Positions 17,123 through 25,419 are shown, numbered from the stretch's first letter. The stretch: DNA of 64,000 nt from Alterinioella nitratireducens (GCF_013155465.1 NZ_JABJVX010000010.1:1-64000), one strand, 5' to 3'. Notes: a model not told the origin generated them from the letters alone. A program made the numbers and translations.

Positions 17123-18109
17123 TCACGCGGTCACGTCGACCACAACACGCCCTTTGACCTGACCCTTGAGGATATCGCGGCCAAGCCCCGGCAGATCCGC
17201 CAGCGTGGCAGGCGTCACCATCGCCTCCAGCTTGTCCATTGGCAGGTTCGCTGCGATCTGTTCCCAGGCGCGAACGCGGGCGTCATAGGGCTGCATGACG
17301 CTGTCGATACCCAGGAGGTTCACGCCGCGCAACAGGAACGGGATGACCGTGGCCGGCAGATCGGCCCCGCCCGCAAGGCCGACGGCGGCAACGGAACCCC
17401 CATATTTCATCTGGCCCAGAACCCGCGCCAGCATCGCGCCGCCGACCGCATCGACACAGCCCGCCCAGGTCTCCGCCTCCAGCGGGCGCTTGGTGGTCTC
17501 GTTCAACTCCTCACGCGCCACGATGCGGCTGGCGCCGAGCGATTTGAGGTAATCCGCCTGCTCGGGCCGCCCCGTCACGCCCGCCACGTCATAGCCCTTG
17601 GCGGCCAGGACCGCAGTTGCGACCGAGCCAACGCCGCCCGCGGCACCCGTCACCAAAACCTCGCCATGTCCAGGGGTTAGCCCGTGATCTTCAAGTGCCA
17701 TCACCGCCAGCATCGCGGTGAACCCGGCGGTGCCCACGGCCATCGCAGCCCGCGTCGTCAGCCCCTCGGGCAGCGGCACCAGCCAATCGGCGCGCACGCG
17801 GGCCTTTTCGGCATAGCCGCCCCAATGCGCCTCGCCGACGCGCCAGCCGGTCAGCACGACCTTGTCGCCGGGGGCATAGCGCGCATCGCTGGAGGACTCG
17901 ACGGTGCCCGCGAAATCAATGCCCGGAATGTGCGGATACTTGCGCACCAGCCCGCCCCCCGGCCCGATGCACAGCCCGTCCTTGTAGTTCACCGTGGAAT
18001 ACTCCACCGCGACCGTCACCTCGGCCTCGGGCAACATGTCCTCGCTGATGTCCTCGACACCCGCGACGGGTTTCTCGTCGCCTTCCTTGCGCACGATCAG
18101 GGCTTTCAT
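17123..18109 (-). CDS. acuI: Acryloyl-CoA reductase (NADPH), AcuI/YhdH family
   Basis: A zinc-independent medium-chain dehydrogenase/reductase of 328 aa. AcuI converts toxic acryloyl-CoA from DMSP or 3-hydroxypropionate metabolism to propionyl-CoA with NADPH. The N-terminal GroES-like domain has STVNYKDGLC and HIPGIDFAGTV. The NADPH Rossmann loop is VTGAAGGVGSVATAVLA (about 150-167). The C-terminal INLLGIDS-type segment (here VNLLGIDSV) is typical of the YhdH/AcuI group. It starts 12 bp after dmdA with a strong AAGGAGAG site, reproducing the dmdA-acuI pair of DMSP-degrading roseobacters, where the two genes are co-transcribed. Confidence 0.92.
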   Translation of the reverse strand: MKALIVRKEGDEKPVAGVEDISEDMLPEAEVTVAVEYSTVNYKDGLCIGPGGGLVRKYPHIPGIDFAGTVESSSDARYAPGDKVVLTGWRVGEAHWGGYAEKARVRADWLVPLPEGLTTRAAMAVGTAGFTAMLAVMALEDHGLTPGHGEVLVTGAAGGVGSVATAVLAAKGYDVAGVTGRPEQADYLKSLGASRIVAREELNETTKRPLEAETWAGCVDAVGGAMLARVLGQMKYGGSVAAVGLAGGADLPATVIPFLLRGVNLLGIDSVMQPYDARVRAWEQIAANLPMDKLEAMVTPATLADLPGLGRDILKGQVKGRVVVDVTA

Positions 18110-18121
18110 CTCATCTCTCCT

Positions 18122-19225
18122 TCAGGTCCAGAATGTCTCATAAACGGTCGCGGCCTGCACGCCCGTGGGCGTCAGCACATCGACCTCGGTGAACGCGTCC
18201 CAATGGGTCATGCGGATCATGCCGATGGCCACATTGGTGCCGTGGTCGGGCGACCAGGCGGCGCTGCTGATATTGCCGACATGGGCGGCGCCCGCCATCA
18301 CCGGCCAGAGTCGGTCACAGGGCGGCACCGCAGGCCCATGTATCTCGACCGGCCTGATCTGCTGCACCGGGCCTTCCTTGACCACGCGCAAAAGCGCATC
18401 GCGCCCGACGCAGCCGATCGCGGTGGTCGTGTTGCAGAACCGGCCGAGCCCGCATTCATGCGGCGTGTTGTCGTCGGTCATGTCATTGCCGTAGCTCAGC
18501 AATCCGCCCTCGATCCGCTCGATCAGATTGGGGCATCCCGCATGGACATCCAGGTCACGCCCCGCCTCCATCAGCGCGTTCCACAGCGGCATGCCGATAT
18601 CGCTGCCCTCGACATAGATCTCGAACCCGCCCTGCTTGGAGTAGCCCGAGCGCGCAACGACAAGGCCGCGGCCCTGGAACTGCAGCCGCTTGAAGCGGAA
18701 GAACCGGATGTCGCGCACGGCATCGCCGAAGACGCGCGCCATCAGATCGTCGGCTTTCGGCCCCTGCACCGCCAGCGGCGACACGTCGGGCTCATCTATC
18801 AGCACATCCAGCCGGTAGCCCTGCGCGATTCCCTTGACCCAGAACAGCAGGTCGCTGTCGGCGATGGAGATCCACCAGCGGTCCTCGTCCAGCTTGACGG
18901 CAACAGGATCGTTCAGCATGCCGCCGGTTTCATCGACGATGGGCACGTAATAGCACTGGCCCGGCACCATCGGACGCAGATCGCGCGGGGTCAGCATCTG
19001 CATCAGCCGCGCGGCATCCGGCCCCCTTATCTCGACCTGGCGTTCACAGGCCACGTCCCAGACCTGCACGGCCTGCTTGAGGTGGTGGTAATCCTCGGTG
19101 ATCGAGCGGAACACGGTCGGCAACAGCATGTGGTTGTAGACCGTGTAGCCCTTGACGCCCGCCGCCTCGACCCCGTCGGAGAACGGCGTGCGGCGCAGGC
19201 GGCGCGAGAGGGCGATCTGCGGCAT
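18122..19225 (-). CDS. dmdA: Dimethylsulfoniopropionate demethylase
   Basis: A 367-aa GcvT-fold, tetrahydrofolate-dependent enzyme that takes one methyl from DMSP to give methylmercaptopropionate. This is the first step of the pathway that keeps sulfur in the cell. The length matches Ruegeria DmdA (about 364 aa). Family landmarks include the N-terminal SRRLRRTPFSDGVEAAGVKGYTVYNHM (quoted up to the first 20 residues only: SRRLRRTPFSDGVEAAGVKG), WDVACERQVEI, GGMLNDPV, SIADSDLLFWVKG and the C-terminal ECGLGRF. The start at 19225 overlaps the DinB-like stop by one base. The acuI neighbour strongly supports DmdA over other GcvT paralogues such as the one at 38320. Confidence 0.93.
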   Translation of the reverse strand: MPQIALSRRLRRTPFSDGVEAAGVKGYTVYNHMLLPTVFRSITEDYHHLKQAVQVWDVACERQVEIRGPDAARLMQMLTPRDLRPMVPGQCYYVPIVDETGGMLNDPVAVKLDEDRWWISIADSDLLFWVKGIAQGYRLDVLIDEPDVSPLAVQGPKADDLMARVFGDAVRDIRFFRFKRLQFQGRGLVVARSGYSKQGGFEIYVEGSDIGMPLWNALMEAGRDLDVHAGCPNLIERIEGGLLSYGNDMTDDNTPHECGLGRFCNTTTAIGCVGRDALLRVVKEGPVQQIRPVEIHGPAVPPCDRLWPVMAGAAHVGNISSAAWSPDHGTNVAIGMIRMTHWDAFTEVDVLTPTGVQAATVYETFWT

Positions 19226-19734
19226 CAGGCCACCTCCGGCAGGAAGGGCAGATCGGTCGCCCCCAGGCGCGCGCCCGCCGCCGTCAGCATCGCGTGGACC
19301 TGGCCCCGGTGATGCGTCTGGTGGTTGAACATATGGGTGATCAGCATGGCGCGGGGGCGGGTCATCTCCGTGCCCAATGCGCCCGAATACCAGGTCAAGT
19401 CGCCCTCCAGGTCGCGCGATCGAACCCGCCCGGACCAGTCGCCGATGCGGGCATCCGCCGCGCGCCGCGCCGCCCGCAACTCCGGCCAATCCGCGACCAT
19501 GCCGGGGCTGTCGGGAATGCCGCCCTCAGGCGCGTCCCAGCCGTCAAAGCGGCTCATCCAGATCGTGTCGGCCCAGAGGATATGGCAAAGCGTGCCATGG
19601 ATCGAGCCGAAGAACGCGCCGCGATCCAGCCGCCGCCCATCTTCATCCATAACATCAGCTGCATCGTATATCATACTGTTCTGCAACTGATTATAGCGCG
19701 ACATCGTGGCGATGTAATCCGGTGTGATCATCAC
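19225..19734 (-). CDS. DinB-family protein (putative metal-dependent hydrolase fold)
   Basis: A 169-aa four-helix-bundle protein of the DinB/YfiT class. The three His expected for a metal site are visible: FGSIHGTLCHILWAD (two His near residues 46 and 51) and FNHQTHHRGQVHAML (near 140). The latter HxxHHRGQ-type motif is the DinB family signature. Members include thiol-dependent transferases such as bacillithiol and mycothiol S-transferases, but the substrate here is unknown. It overlaps DUF1326 by 4 bp upstream and dmdA by 1 bp downstream, so it is part of the same transcript. A link to DMSP or thiol chemistry is only inference. Confidence 0.85.
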   Translation of the reverse strand: MMITPDYIATMSRYNQLQNSMIYDAADVMDEDGRRLDRGAFFGSIHGTLCHILWADTIWMSRFDGWDAPEGGIPDSPGMVADWPELRAARRAADARIGDWSGRVRSRDLEGDLTWYSGALGTEMTRPRAMLITHMFNHQTHHRGQVHAMLTAAGARLGATDLPFLPEVA

Positions 19735-20396
19735 TTTGGTCCGTGCCAGTCGATCTGGCAGATCTCGGCGGAGCGCCCGTCGAAATCCCAGACCCGGCCA
19801 TGGCTGCGCACCTTGCCCTTGGTCGCGGTCGCCACGGTGATATCGGGCCCCATCCAGTATTGCGTGTTCTTGATCACGATGTCCTCATCCGCGCTTTTGC
19901 CCGGCACCGGGTGCACCACGCCCTGGATCTTGCGGCCCACGGTGATGTGGCGGGTCTTGCCTTCGGTCTCGTAGCTGACCGGCTGGCGCTCGACCCCGAT
20001 GATCTCGCCCACCAACACGCTGAAGAGGCCCGTGGTCCCCTTGGCCTTGCCCGAGAAGATGTCGCAGATCGCGTTGTAGGCGGCGTCATCGGCGCGCTCG
20101 TCGATGAAAAGCGCGACCTTCCAGTTGCCACGGCCCATCATGCCGGGGATCTCGATGAGCAACCCGATATTGAGGCCCGACAAGTCCACGTCGCCGTAAT
20201 GCCCGCTGTCGATGCGCACGCCGCCCCAGGTCTGGCAATGGCCTTCCGTCGGCGGGTGCTTGCCGAGGCTGACGACGCAGGGGCAGAAGACGGTGCAGTT
20301 GCAGTTGAGGATCAGCTCGCCCTTGATGCCCCATTCCACCGTGCCGAGGCCGGATTTCGGGGTGGCGGGATGCCGGTTGTCGATCTTTGTGGTCAT
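19731..20396 (-). CDS. DUF1326-family protein
   Basis: A 221-aa soluble protein of the DUF1326 family. A Cys-rich motif near the N-terminus (LNCNCTVFCPCVVS, about residues 30-43) suggests metal or thiol chemistry. The rest is beta-rich, with GLNIGLLIEIPGMMGRGNW and the C-terminal DFDGRSAEICQIDW. Family function is not established. DUF1326 genes are regularly found beside DUF2182 membrane proteins, as here: the DUF2182 gene ends 11 bp upstream. The ATG at 20396 follows a GAAAGGGAAGA-like site. Confidence 0.85.
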   Translation of the reverse strand: MTTKIDNRHPATPKSGLGTVEWGIKGELILNCNCTVFCPCVVSLGKHPPTEGHCQTWGGVRIDSGHYGDVDLSGLNIGLLIEIPGMMGRGNWKVALFIDERADDAAYNAICDIFSGKAKGTTGLFSVLVGEIIGVERQPVSYETEGKTRHITVGRKIQGVVHPVPGKSADEDIVIKNTQYWMGPDITVATATKGKVRSHGRVWDFDGRSAEICQIDWHGPK

Positions 20397-20407
20397 TCTC
20401 TTCCCTT

Positions 20408-21145
20408 TCAGATGCCGGTGGCGGCGACCCAGATCGCCGCGATGATCAATGTTGCGCCCAGGGGGCGGGTCAGCCAGCGGCCGATCTGGGGCAGTTTCTC
20501 AAGCACCATGATCAGTGTCGCCAGCCCCATGAAGGCCAGGTTCGCCATGCCGCCGACAAAGGCGAGCAGCATCAGCGCCCAACAGCAGCCGAGGCAGACA
20601 AGGCCGAGGCGCAGCCCGTTGCGCCAGGGGCCCTCCTCGAAATGCTGCATGAAGAACGTAAGCGGCGCGCGGCATTTGGACAGGCACGCCTCCTTCGCGG
20701 GCGAGACCTGGTAAAGCCCCGCAACCGCCAGCAGGCCCGCCGATAGCAGGGCCGAGCGGCTGTCGCCAAGGCCGGTGACCAGATCGGCGCCGATCAATGC
20801 CATCTGCGCCGCGCCCGCGATCACCGAAAAACCAAGCCAGACCGCCAGATACCCCGCGACCAGTGGCCAGAACCTTGTCGTCGCGCCGCTATGGGAGAGA
20901 TCGTCATAGGTGGCAAAGGCCGGCAGCGCCGTGGGCGCCATCATCGCGGCCGACATCAGCGCCCACATCGCCACCACGCGCCCATAGCCCGTCAGATCGG
21001 GCGTCACCGCGCCATGCCCGATCCAGAATTGCCCGCCGCGCCCATGACCGCCAGCGCCGATCCCGGCGGGCAGCGTCATGAAATAGAGCAAAACCCAGGC
21101 GGCAAGGATCAGCCCGAACAGCGTCAGCCAATGCGGTGCCCCCAT
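20408..21145 (-). CDS. DUF2182 integral membrane protein (predicted metal-binding)
   Basis: A 245-aa polytopic membrane protein with about six helices. Conserved-looking elements are WALMSAAMMAPTALP in an early helix, the loop YQVSPAKEACLSKCRAP with two Cys, and CLGCCWALMLLAFVGGM in a later helix. This Met/Cys-rich pattern is the basis for the family label of predicted metal-binding protein; copper is a plausible guess. It heads the minus-strand run DUF2182-DUF1326-DinB-dmdA-acuI and diverges from a FadR-type regulator 88 bp away. The ATG at 21145 is used; codons upstream (from a GTG) could extend it slightly. Confidence 0.82.
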   Translation of the reverse strand: MGAPHWLTLFGLILAAWVLLYFMTLPAGIGAGGHGRGGQFWIGHGAVTPDLTGYGRVVAMWALMSAAMMAPTALPAFATYDDLSHSGATTRFWPLVAGYLAVWLGFSVIAGAAQMALIGADLVTGLGDSRSALLSAGLLAVAGLYQVSPAKEACLSKCRAPLTFFMQHFEEGPWRNGLRLGLVCLGCCWALMLLAFVGGMANLAFMGLATLIMVLEKLPQIGRWLTRPLGATLIIAAIWVAATGI

Positions 21146-21208
21146 GGATCTGATCCGTGCTGCGATCACGCCAAGCCCTCCCACGCGACTCAAGCCTTGC
21201 GTTTTAAA

Positions 21209-21232
21209 TGTCAGACTTTTAAATGTCTGACA
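21209..21232. promoter_or_regulatory. FadR-type operator between DUF2182 and the GntR gene
   Basis: A perfect inverted repeat TGTCAGAC-TTTTAAAT-GTCTGACA. Each arm also fits the FadR-subfamily half pattern T-GT-N3-AC-A/T, so there are two GT-N3-AC sites 15 bp apart. The right arm ends one base before the regulator's ATG, so binding would block its own transcript and probably the divergent operon. Confidence 0.75.
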
Positions 21233-21233
21233 A

Positions 21234-21959
21234 ATGAAAATCGACCCGACCTTCCCCGACCTTTCGGCGCAGATCGCCCGCGCGATCCGCGATGCCATCA
21301 TCTCCGGCGACCTGATTGTCGATGAACGCCTGCCGTCCGAGGCGGAACTGGCCGAGCAATTCGCGGTGTCGCGTTCCACCGTGCGCGAGGCGCTGAAACG
21401 GCTGGCGGCACAATCGCTGATCCGCACCCAACGCGGCGCGTTCGGCGGGGCCTTCGTGAACCGTCTCTCCTATGAGGAGGCGTATGGCCAGCAGATCACA
21501 ACCTCGACGCTCCTGCTGTCGATGAACGCGGTCAGCTTCGATGTCGCCTGCGAGGCGCGGTTCGCGCTGGAACGCGCCTGTGCGCCGCTTGCCGCCGCGC
21601 GCCGCAGCGCCGACACCCTCGCCACGATGCGCGCCGAGATCCACCGGCAATCACAGCCGGGCCTGACCGATGAGGCCTTCTGTGCCTCGGACGTGGCCTT
21701 TCACCGCGCGCTGGTCGATGGCGCGGGCAATCCGGTGCTGTCCTATCAACTGGCCGGTGCGGTCGAGGCGATGCAGCCCCTGATGAACATGATCACCTTC
21801 ACCGCGCGGAGCCGCGAAGAGATCGTGACCCTGCACGGCGCCATCGCGGATGCGATCGAAAAAGGCGACGGGCCGGGGGCCTGCCGCCAATTGGAAGCGC
21901 TGGAGCGCTACACGGTCACCCTCGCCCGCTCGGTCATGGCCGAACGGGCGAAGGCGTGA
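21234..21959 (+). CDS. GntR-family (FadR subfamily) transcriptional regulator
   Basis: A 241-aa regulator with an N-terminal winged helix (about 8-75, motif LPSEAELAEQFAVSRSTVRE) and an all-helical FCD effector domain (about 95-230). The FCD metal ligands appear as the Asp in SDVAFHRALVDG and later His residues. FCD domains bind carboxylic acids, often with a metal ion. There is no ribosome site: the operator palindrome abuts the ATG, so the mRNA may be leaderless or nearly so. It is divergent from the DUF2182-DUF1326-DinB-dmdA-acuI run and is the obvious candidate regulator of it. It differs in place from the known DmdR, so a DMSP-related ligand is only a hypothesis. Confidence 0.9.
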   Translation: MKIDPTFPDLSAQIARAIRDAIISGDLIVDERLPSEAELAEQFAVSRSTVREALKRLAAQSLIRTQRGAFGGAFVNRLSYEEAYGQQITTSTLLLSMNAVSFDVACEARFALERACAPLAAARRSADTLATMRAEIHRQSQPGLTDEAFCASDVAFHRALVDGAGNPVLSYQLAGAVEAMQPLMNMITFTARSREEIVTLHGAIADAIEKGDGPGACRQLEALERYTVTLARSVMAERAKA

Positions 21960-21963
21960 CGCC

Positions 21964-22605
21964 TCAGTTGCGATCGAAGATGATCGACCGGCCCCACGAG
22001 CCGTAATCGCTGGTCGTGATACCGTTCCAGTTCGACCCGCGATAGGATTGCAGACCGGGGGCCGCCAGGACGCGCACATTCCCGCCCCCCGCGCCGATAA
22101 CGCCGGAATGTTGGGCCGCGGCGCAGATATTGCTGTCATCGGTATAGGTGCCGGTGCCCCAGACGGTCCCGTTTGCCGCACCCGGCGCACAGGAGCAGAC
22201 ATAGACATCCTGGCCCTGAGGCATCCGCCCGCAGGCCTGACCGCCGCCCGACTGAACGCCATAGACCGAGAAGCTGGAGCCGTACTGACCCCAATTGCTG
22301 GTGCTGACGCCATTGGCGCTGGAGCCGGGATAGCTGCTCATCCCGCCCGACATCGTGACCTGGACCATGCCGCCGCCCGAACCGATCGCGCCCGCATGCT
22401 GCGCGGCGCGGCAGATATTGCTGTCGGCGGTATACGGTCCCGACCCCCAGACCGCACCGCTGGTCGCGCCGGAGCAGGAACAGATGGACGTGCCTTGCAG
22501 GGACATGGCATTGGTCGGACAGGCCCCTTGCGCCATCGCGCCAGTGGCGCCGATGACCATGAAGATAGCGGCCAGAACGGCAGCCTTTGCTCTTTCGAAC
22601 TGCAT
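21964..22605 (-). CDS. Secreted protein with two LCCL domains
   Basis: A 213-aa exported protein. The signal peptide is about residues 1-25 (ending GAMAQ). Two copies of an LCCL-type module follow at about 28-115 and 120-213. Each has the pattern CSC, GxVWGxGxYTxDSNIC and AAQHxGxIGxGGG, then a Tyr/Ser-rich end. The repeats are clearly internal duplicates. LCCL domains form disulfide-bonded folds of uncertain ligand. The ATG at 22605 has a strong AAAAGGAGAG site. It is convergent with the GntR gene (4 bp between stop codons) and divergent from ssrA. I cannot assign a function beyond surface or periplasmic binding. Confidence 0.85.
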   Translation of the reverse strand: MQFERAKAAVLAAIFMVIGATGAMAQGACPTNAMSLQGTSICSCSGATSGAVWGSGPYTADSNICRAAQHAGAIGSGGGMVQVTMSGGMSSYPGSSANGVSTSNWGQYGSSFSVYGVQSGGGQACGRMPQGQDVYVCSCAPGAANGTVWGTGTYTDDSNICAAAQHSGVIGAGGGNVRVLAAPGLQSYRGSNWNGITTSDYGSWGRSIIFDRN

Positions 22606-22704
22606 GTAAACTCTCCTTTTTGAAAAATATCCGGGTATTTCGATGCGGACCCGGAACCAGTTTATGCCAAGGGTGGAAATTGACCAAGCCGCGATGCAGC
22701 ATGC

Positions 22705-22733
22705 TTGAACCGCGCCGCGCCCTGCCCTATATT
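22705..22733 (+). promoter_or_regulatory. Sigma-70-type promoter of ssrA
   Basis: TTGAAC at 22705-22710 and TATATT at 22728-22733 are separated by 17 bp, a near-consensus housekeeping promoter. Transcription would start about 22740, just where the acceptor part of the tmRNA begins. Confidence 0.75.
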
Positions 22734-22739
22734 CGGAGT

Positions 22740-23060
22740 GTTCCCGCAAGGGGGCTATGGACATAAACGCGCTCGTAATAAGCGGATCGGACCCGGGGGC
22801 GGTACCCGGCGGCTCCACCAATATCCTTCGTTTGGGGATCATGGGGCCGAAACAGGATCGACGAACGTCTAAAGGGGTTAGCTTTGTCTCGGCTGTCTGC
22901 CACCGTTACCGGCGAAAACAGTACAATTGCAAACGACAATCGTGCTCCGGCAATGGCTCTGGCTGCGTAAGCAGTTCGAGTCGCCGAAACTTAAGTCCTT
23001 GTGCCTAGCAGCGTAAGGCGGGGTTCGCAGGCACCTGGCAACAGAAGCCTGCACTTTCCC
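22740..23060 (+). ncRNA. ssrA: tmRNA, two-piece circularly permuted (alphaproteobacterial)
   Basis: Rescues stalled ribosomes by trans-translation. The acceptor piece comes first, ending in CGGCTCC-ACCA at 22808-22820. It pairs with GGGGCCG at 22843-22849, the 5' end of the coding piece, to form the tRNA-like acceptor stem; the 22-nt segment between would be removed. The coding piece continues with AAACAGGATCGACG and a resume codon GCA at 22929. Its open frame encodes the tag ANDNRAPAMALAA and stops at 22970. A hairpin GCAGGC...GCCTGC near 23018-23044 closes the 3' part. The exact 5' and 3' ends are estimates. No ORF overlapping this RNA should be called. Confidence 0.93.
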
Positions 23061-23153
23061 TTCTTTCAGAAATCACGGGCCGTAAACCTCCGTCGATGGG
23101 TTTTCCCCGCGCGGGGTCGACCCCGCGCAGCCATGGGCCGCATCGACGTGCCG

Positions 23154-24524
23154 TCACCCCGGCTGAAACGCCGCCAGCGCCGCGACCAGGGGCCAGTTCC
23201 ACCACAGCGCCAATGCGGCCAGCGCGCCACCGAGGGCGAAATAGGCGGCGTCATGCGCCGGATCCCAGGCCGCTTGCCGAGAGGCCAGCCAGCCAACGAC
23301 GGGATGTGCCGCCAGCATCGCCGCCCCCTGCCCGATCAGCACGCCCGGCAGACCCCAGAGGTTGACCCCGATCACCATGGCCGAGACCACGAAGACGGCC
23401 CGTGTCGCGGCCAGCACGAAGAACCGCCGGCTGTCGCCCGCCGCCAGCGCGGCCTGGTCGTAGGTCACACCGATGATTGCGGGAATTTGCATCGCGGAGA
23501 TCAGGACCACGACGCCCCCCGCCGCGATGTAACGCGGGTCGTAGAGTGTCTCGATCAGCCAGCCGCCAAAGAACGCGGGCACCATGACCAGCGCGATCAT
23601 GCCACCGGTGGCCAGCACCCGCATCCGGCGCAACCGCAGGAAATTCGCGCGGCTCTCCCCCGGCGGGCTTTCGCGGTAGATCGGGATCATCACCTTGCGC
23701 ACCACGACCGAGCCCATCATCAGAGGGAACGAAGCCCAGAAGAAGCCGATATTGTAGATACCGAAATCATGCGTGCTGAGATAGCCGCCGATCACCACCT
23801 TGTCGGCCTGCCCGATGGCAAAGCCCGCGATGGTGCTCAGGAACACCCATTTTCCGAAATGGATCAGTTCATGGCGCGCAGCGGCCTCCCACCGCAGGCG
23901 GTTGCGCTCACCCGGCAGGAAGAGGTCGAACAAGATCACCTGCGCCGCCGAGGAAACGACGCCCGAGATCACCAGCGCCCAGACGCTCTGCCACCACCAG
24001 GCCAGCGTAATGGCCACGACCAGCCCGATGATCTGGGTCAGTATGTCCAGCACCGTCACACGGCCCGCGCGCAGGTGCCGGTTGGCGGTCTCATGGCGCG
24101 TCGGCAGAAAGCCCAGGATCAGCTGCGTCAGTGCGGCGACCGGCAGGTAATAGACCAGGTCCGGTTCCCCGAAATAGAGCGCCATGGGCCAGGTCAGCAC
24201 GCAGGCCACAACGAAGAGGCATCCCCCCCGGATGATCTGGATCGTCCAGGCGGTGTTCAGGAAATCGCGGTCGTCGCCGCGTTTGCTTTGCATGATCGCG
24301 GGCCCGACGCCGACATCCGAGAACATCGCCAGCCCCATCAGGAAGACCGAGACCATGGCCATGACCCCGAAGGCCTCGGGGAAGAGCAGCCGGGTCAGGA
24401 TGAGGTTCGAGGCCAGCCGCAACACCTGCCCCGTGCCGAACCCCATCAGGTTCAGCCCCGCGCTGCGGGTGGCGCGCGCCATCAGGCCCGAGCCTTGCGT
24501 GAGGTTGCGGAAACTGGCGATCAT
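23154..24524 (-). CDS. Lipid-linked oligosaccharide flippase (Wzx/MATE-like)
   Basis: A 456-aa inner-membrane protein with about 12-14 helices of the polysaccharide-transporter (MOP superfamily) type. The N-terminus has SAGLNLMGFGTGQVLRLASNL, with LTRLLFPEAFGVMAMV typical of Wzx/WzxC flippases. It would turn undecaprenyl-linked repeat units across the membrane during exopolysaccharide assembly. Its start overlaps the upstream GT2 gene's stop by 4 bp (ATGA), so they are co-translated. It is the last gene of the minus-strand part of the polysaccharide cluster, and ssrA lies beyond it. Confidence 0.88.
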   Translation of the reverse strand: MIASFRNLTQGSGLMARATRSAGLNLMGFGTGQVLRLASNLILTRLLFPEAFGVMAMVSVFLMGLAMFSDVGVGPAIMQSKRGDDRDFLNTAWTIQIIRGGCLFVVACVLTWPMALYFGEPDLVYYLPVAALTQLILGFLPTRHETANRHLRAGRVTVLDILTQIIGLVVAITLAWWWQSVWALVISGVVSSAAQVILFDLFLPGERNRLRWEAAARHELIHFGKWVFLSTIAGFAIGQADKVVIGGYLSTHDFGIYNIGFFWASFPLMMGSVVVRKVMIPIYRESPPGESRANFLRLRRMRVLATGGMIALVMVPAFFGGWLIETLYDPRYIAAGGVVVLISAMQIPAIIGVTYDQAALAAGDSRRFFVLAATRAVFVVSAMVIGVNLWGLPGVLIGQGAAMLAAHPVVGWLASRQAAWDPAHDAAYFALGGALAALALWWNWPLVAALAAFQPG

Positions 24525-25342
24525 CGGCCCCGGCTCCAGGTTTTCGGCGCGGGCAGGGCCTTCACCGCCAGCGCCACGGATGCGTAGGTGACAAACCCCA
24601 TCGGGTCGCGAAGCGCAAGCCGTGCGATGCCGCTCACGCCAAGTCGCGGCGTGTCGACATTGGCACGCAGATCGGGGTATTTCGCCGCGATCTCGGCCAC
24701 GCCCGCATCCTGACGGCGGCGCACTTTCACGAGTGCGCCGAAGCCTTCCGCAACTGGCCAGTCATAACCCGCATCGACAAGGTGCCGCTCCCCCGGCGCG
24801 AAGTGCAGCCGCGCGTAGGTGTCATCCGAGATGATGGGCGGGAAATCCCCCCACCGCGCGCGCCCCGCCGCGTTCACGGCAAAGAGCCCGCATCCCGGCA
24901 CGCCCCGCGCCATGAAGGGCAGACACTGCCAGAGCCGCGCATAGCGGCGGCTGGTGGCGCATCGCGCGGTGATCCGCACCCGTCCGCTGGCATAGGCGGG
25001 CGCGTCTTGGTCCAGCACGCGCCAAAGCGCGGCCAGCATATCAGGCGCGACCGTCACATCGGCATCCAGATAGACCCGCGAGGCAAACCGCGCCGCCGCG
25101 TCGCCCGCGTTGAGCGCCCCCGGCTTGCCGCCCTCAGCCAACTCCAGCACGGTGTAGGGCCAGCCCGTCGCCGCGAACGCCCCCGAAAACCCGCGCGCCA
25201 CATCGGCGGTCGCATCCGTGCAGCCATTGGCGACCACGATCACCTCGACCTGTGCGCCCACGGGGCTAGAGGCGAGGAGGGCCTGCAACGCAGTCCCGAG
25301 GAGCCGTTCCTCCTGATGCGCCGGGAGGATGACCGAGATCAT
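24521..25342 (-). CDS. Family 2 glycosyltransferase
   Basis: A 273-aa cytosolic GT-A glycosyltransferase. The N-terminal nucleotide-sugar fold shows ISVILPAHQEE and VIVVANGCTDATA. The metal motif is YLDADV (DxD type, residue about 92), with an acceptor-side motif near ISDDTYARLHF. The C-terminus has a short amphipathic region but no obvious membrane anchor. It would add one sugar during synthesis of the exported polysaccharide; which sugar cannot be told. It is co-translated with the flippase and diverges from the plus-strand GT4 gene across a 77-bp gap. Confidence 0.88.
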   Translation of the reverse strand: MISVILPAHQEERLLGTALQALLASSPVGAQVEVIVVANGCTDATADVARGFSGAFAATGWPYTVLELAEGGKPGALNAGDAAARFASRVYLDADVTVAPDMLAALWRVLDQDAPAYASGRVRITARCATSRRYARLWQCLPFMARGVPGCGLFAVNAAGRARWGDFPPIISDDTYARLHFAPGERHLVDAGYDWPVAEGFGALVKVRRRQDAGVAEIAAKYPDLRANVDTPRLGVSGIARLALRDPMGFVTYASVALAVKALPAPKTWSRGR

Positions 25343-25419
25343 GCGCGCGCCCTTTTGCCTTTGACGCCACGGGCAAACTTCCGCAGTTTGGCAGCGTTCC
25401 TACCCGCAAAGGCCCCGAC

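Noticed and set aside
22757-23008. Plus-strand ORF overlapping ssrA
   Set aside because: The sequence is the tmRNA; only its short tag frame is translated.
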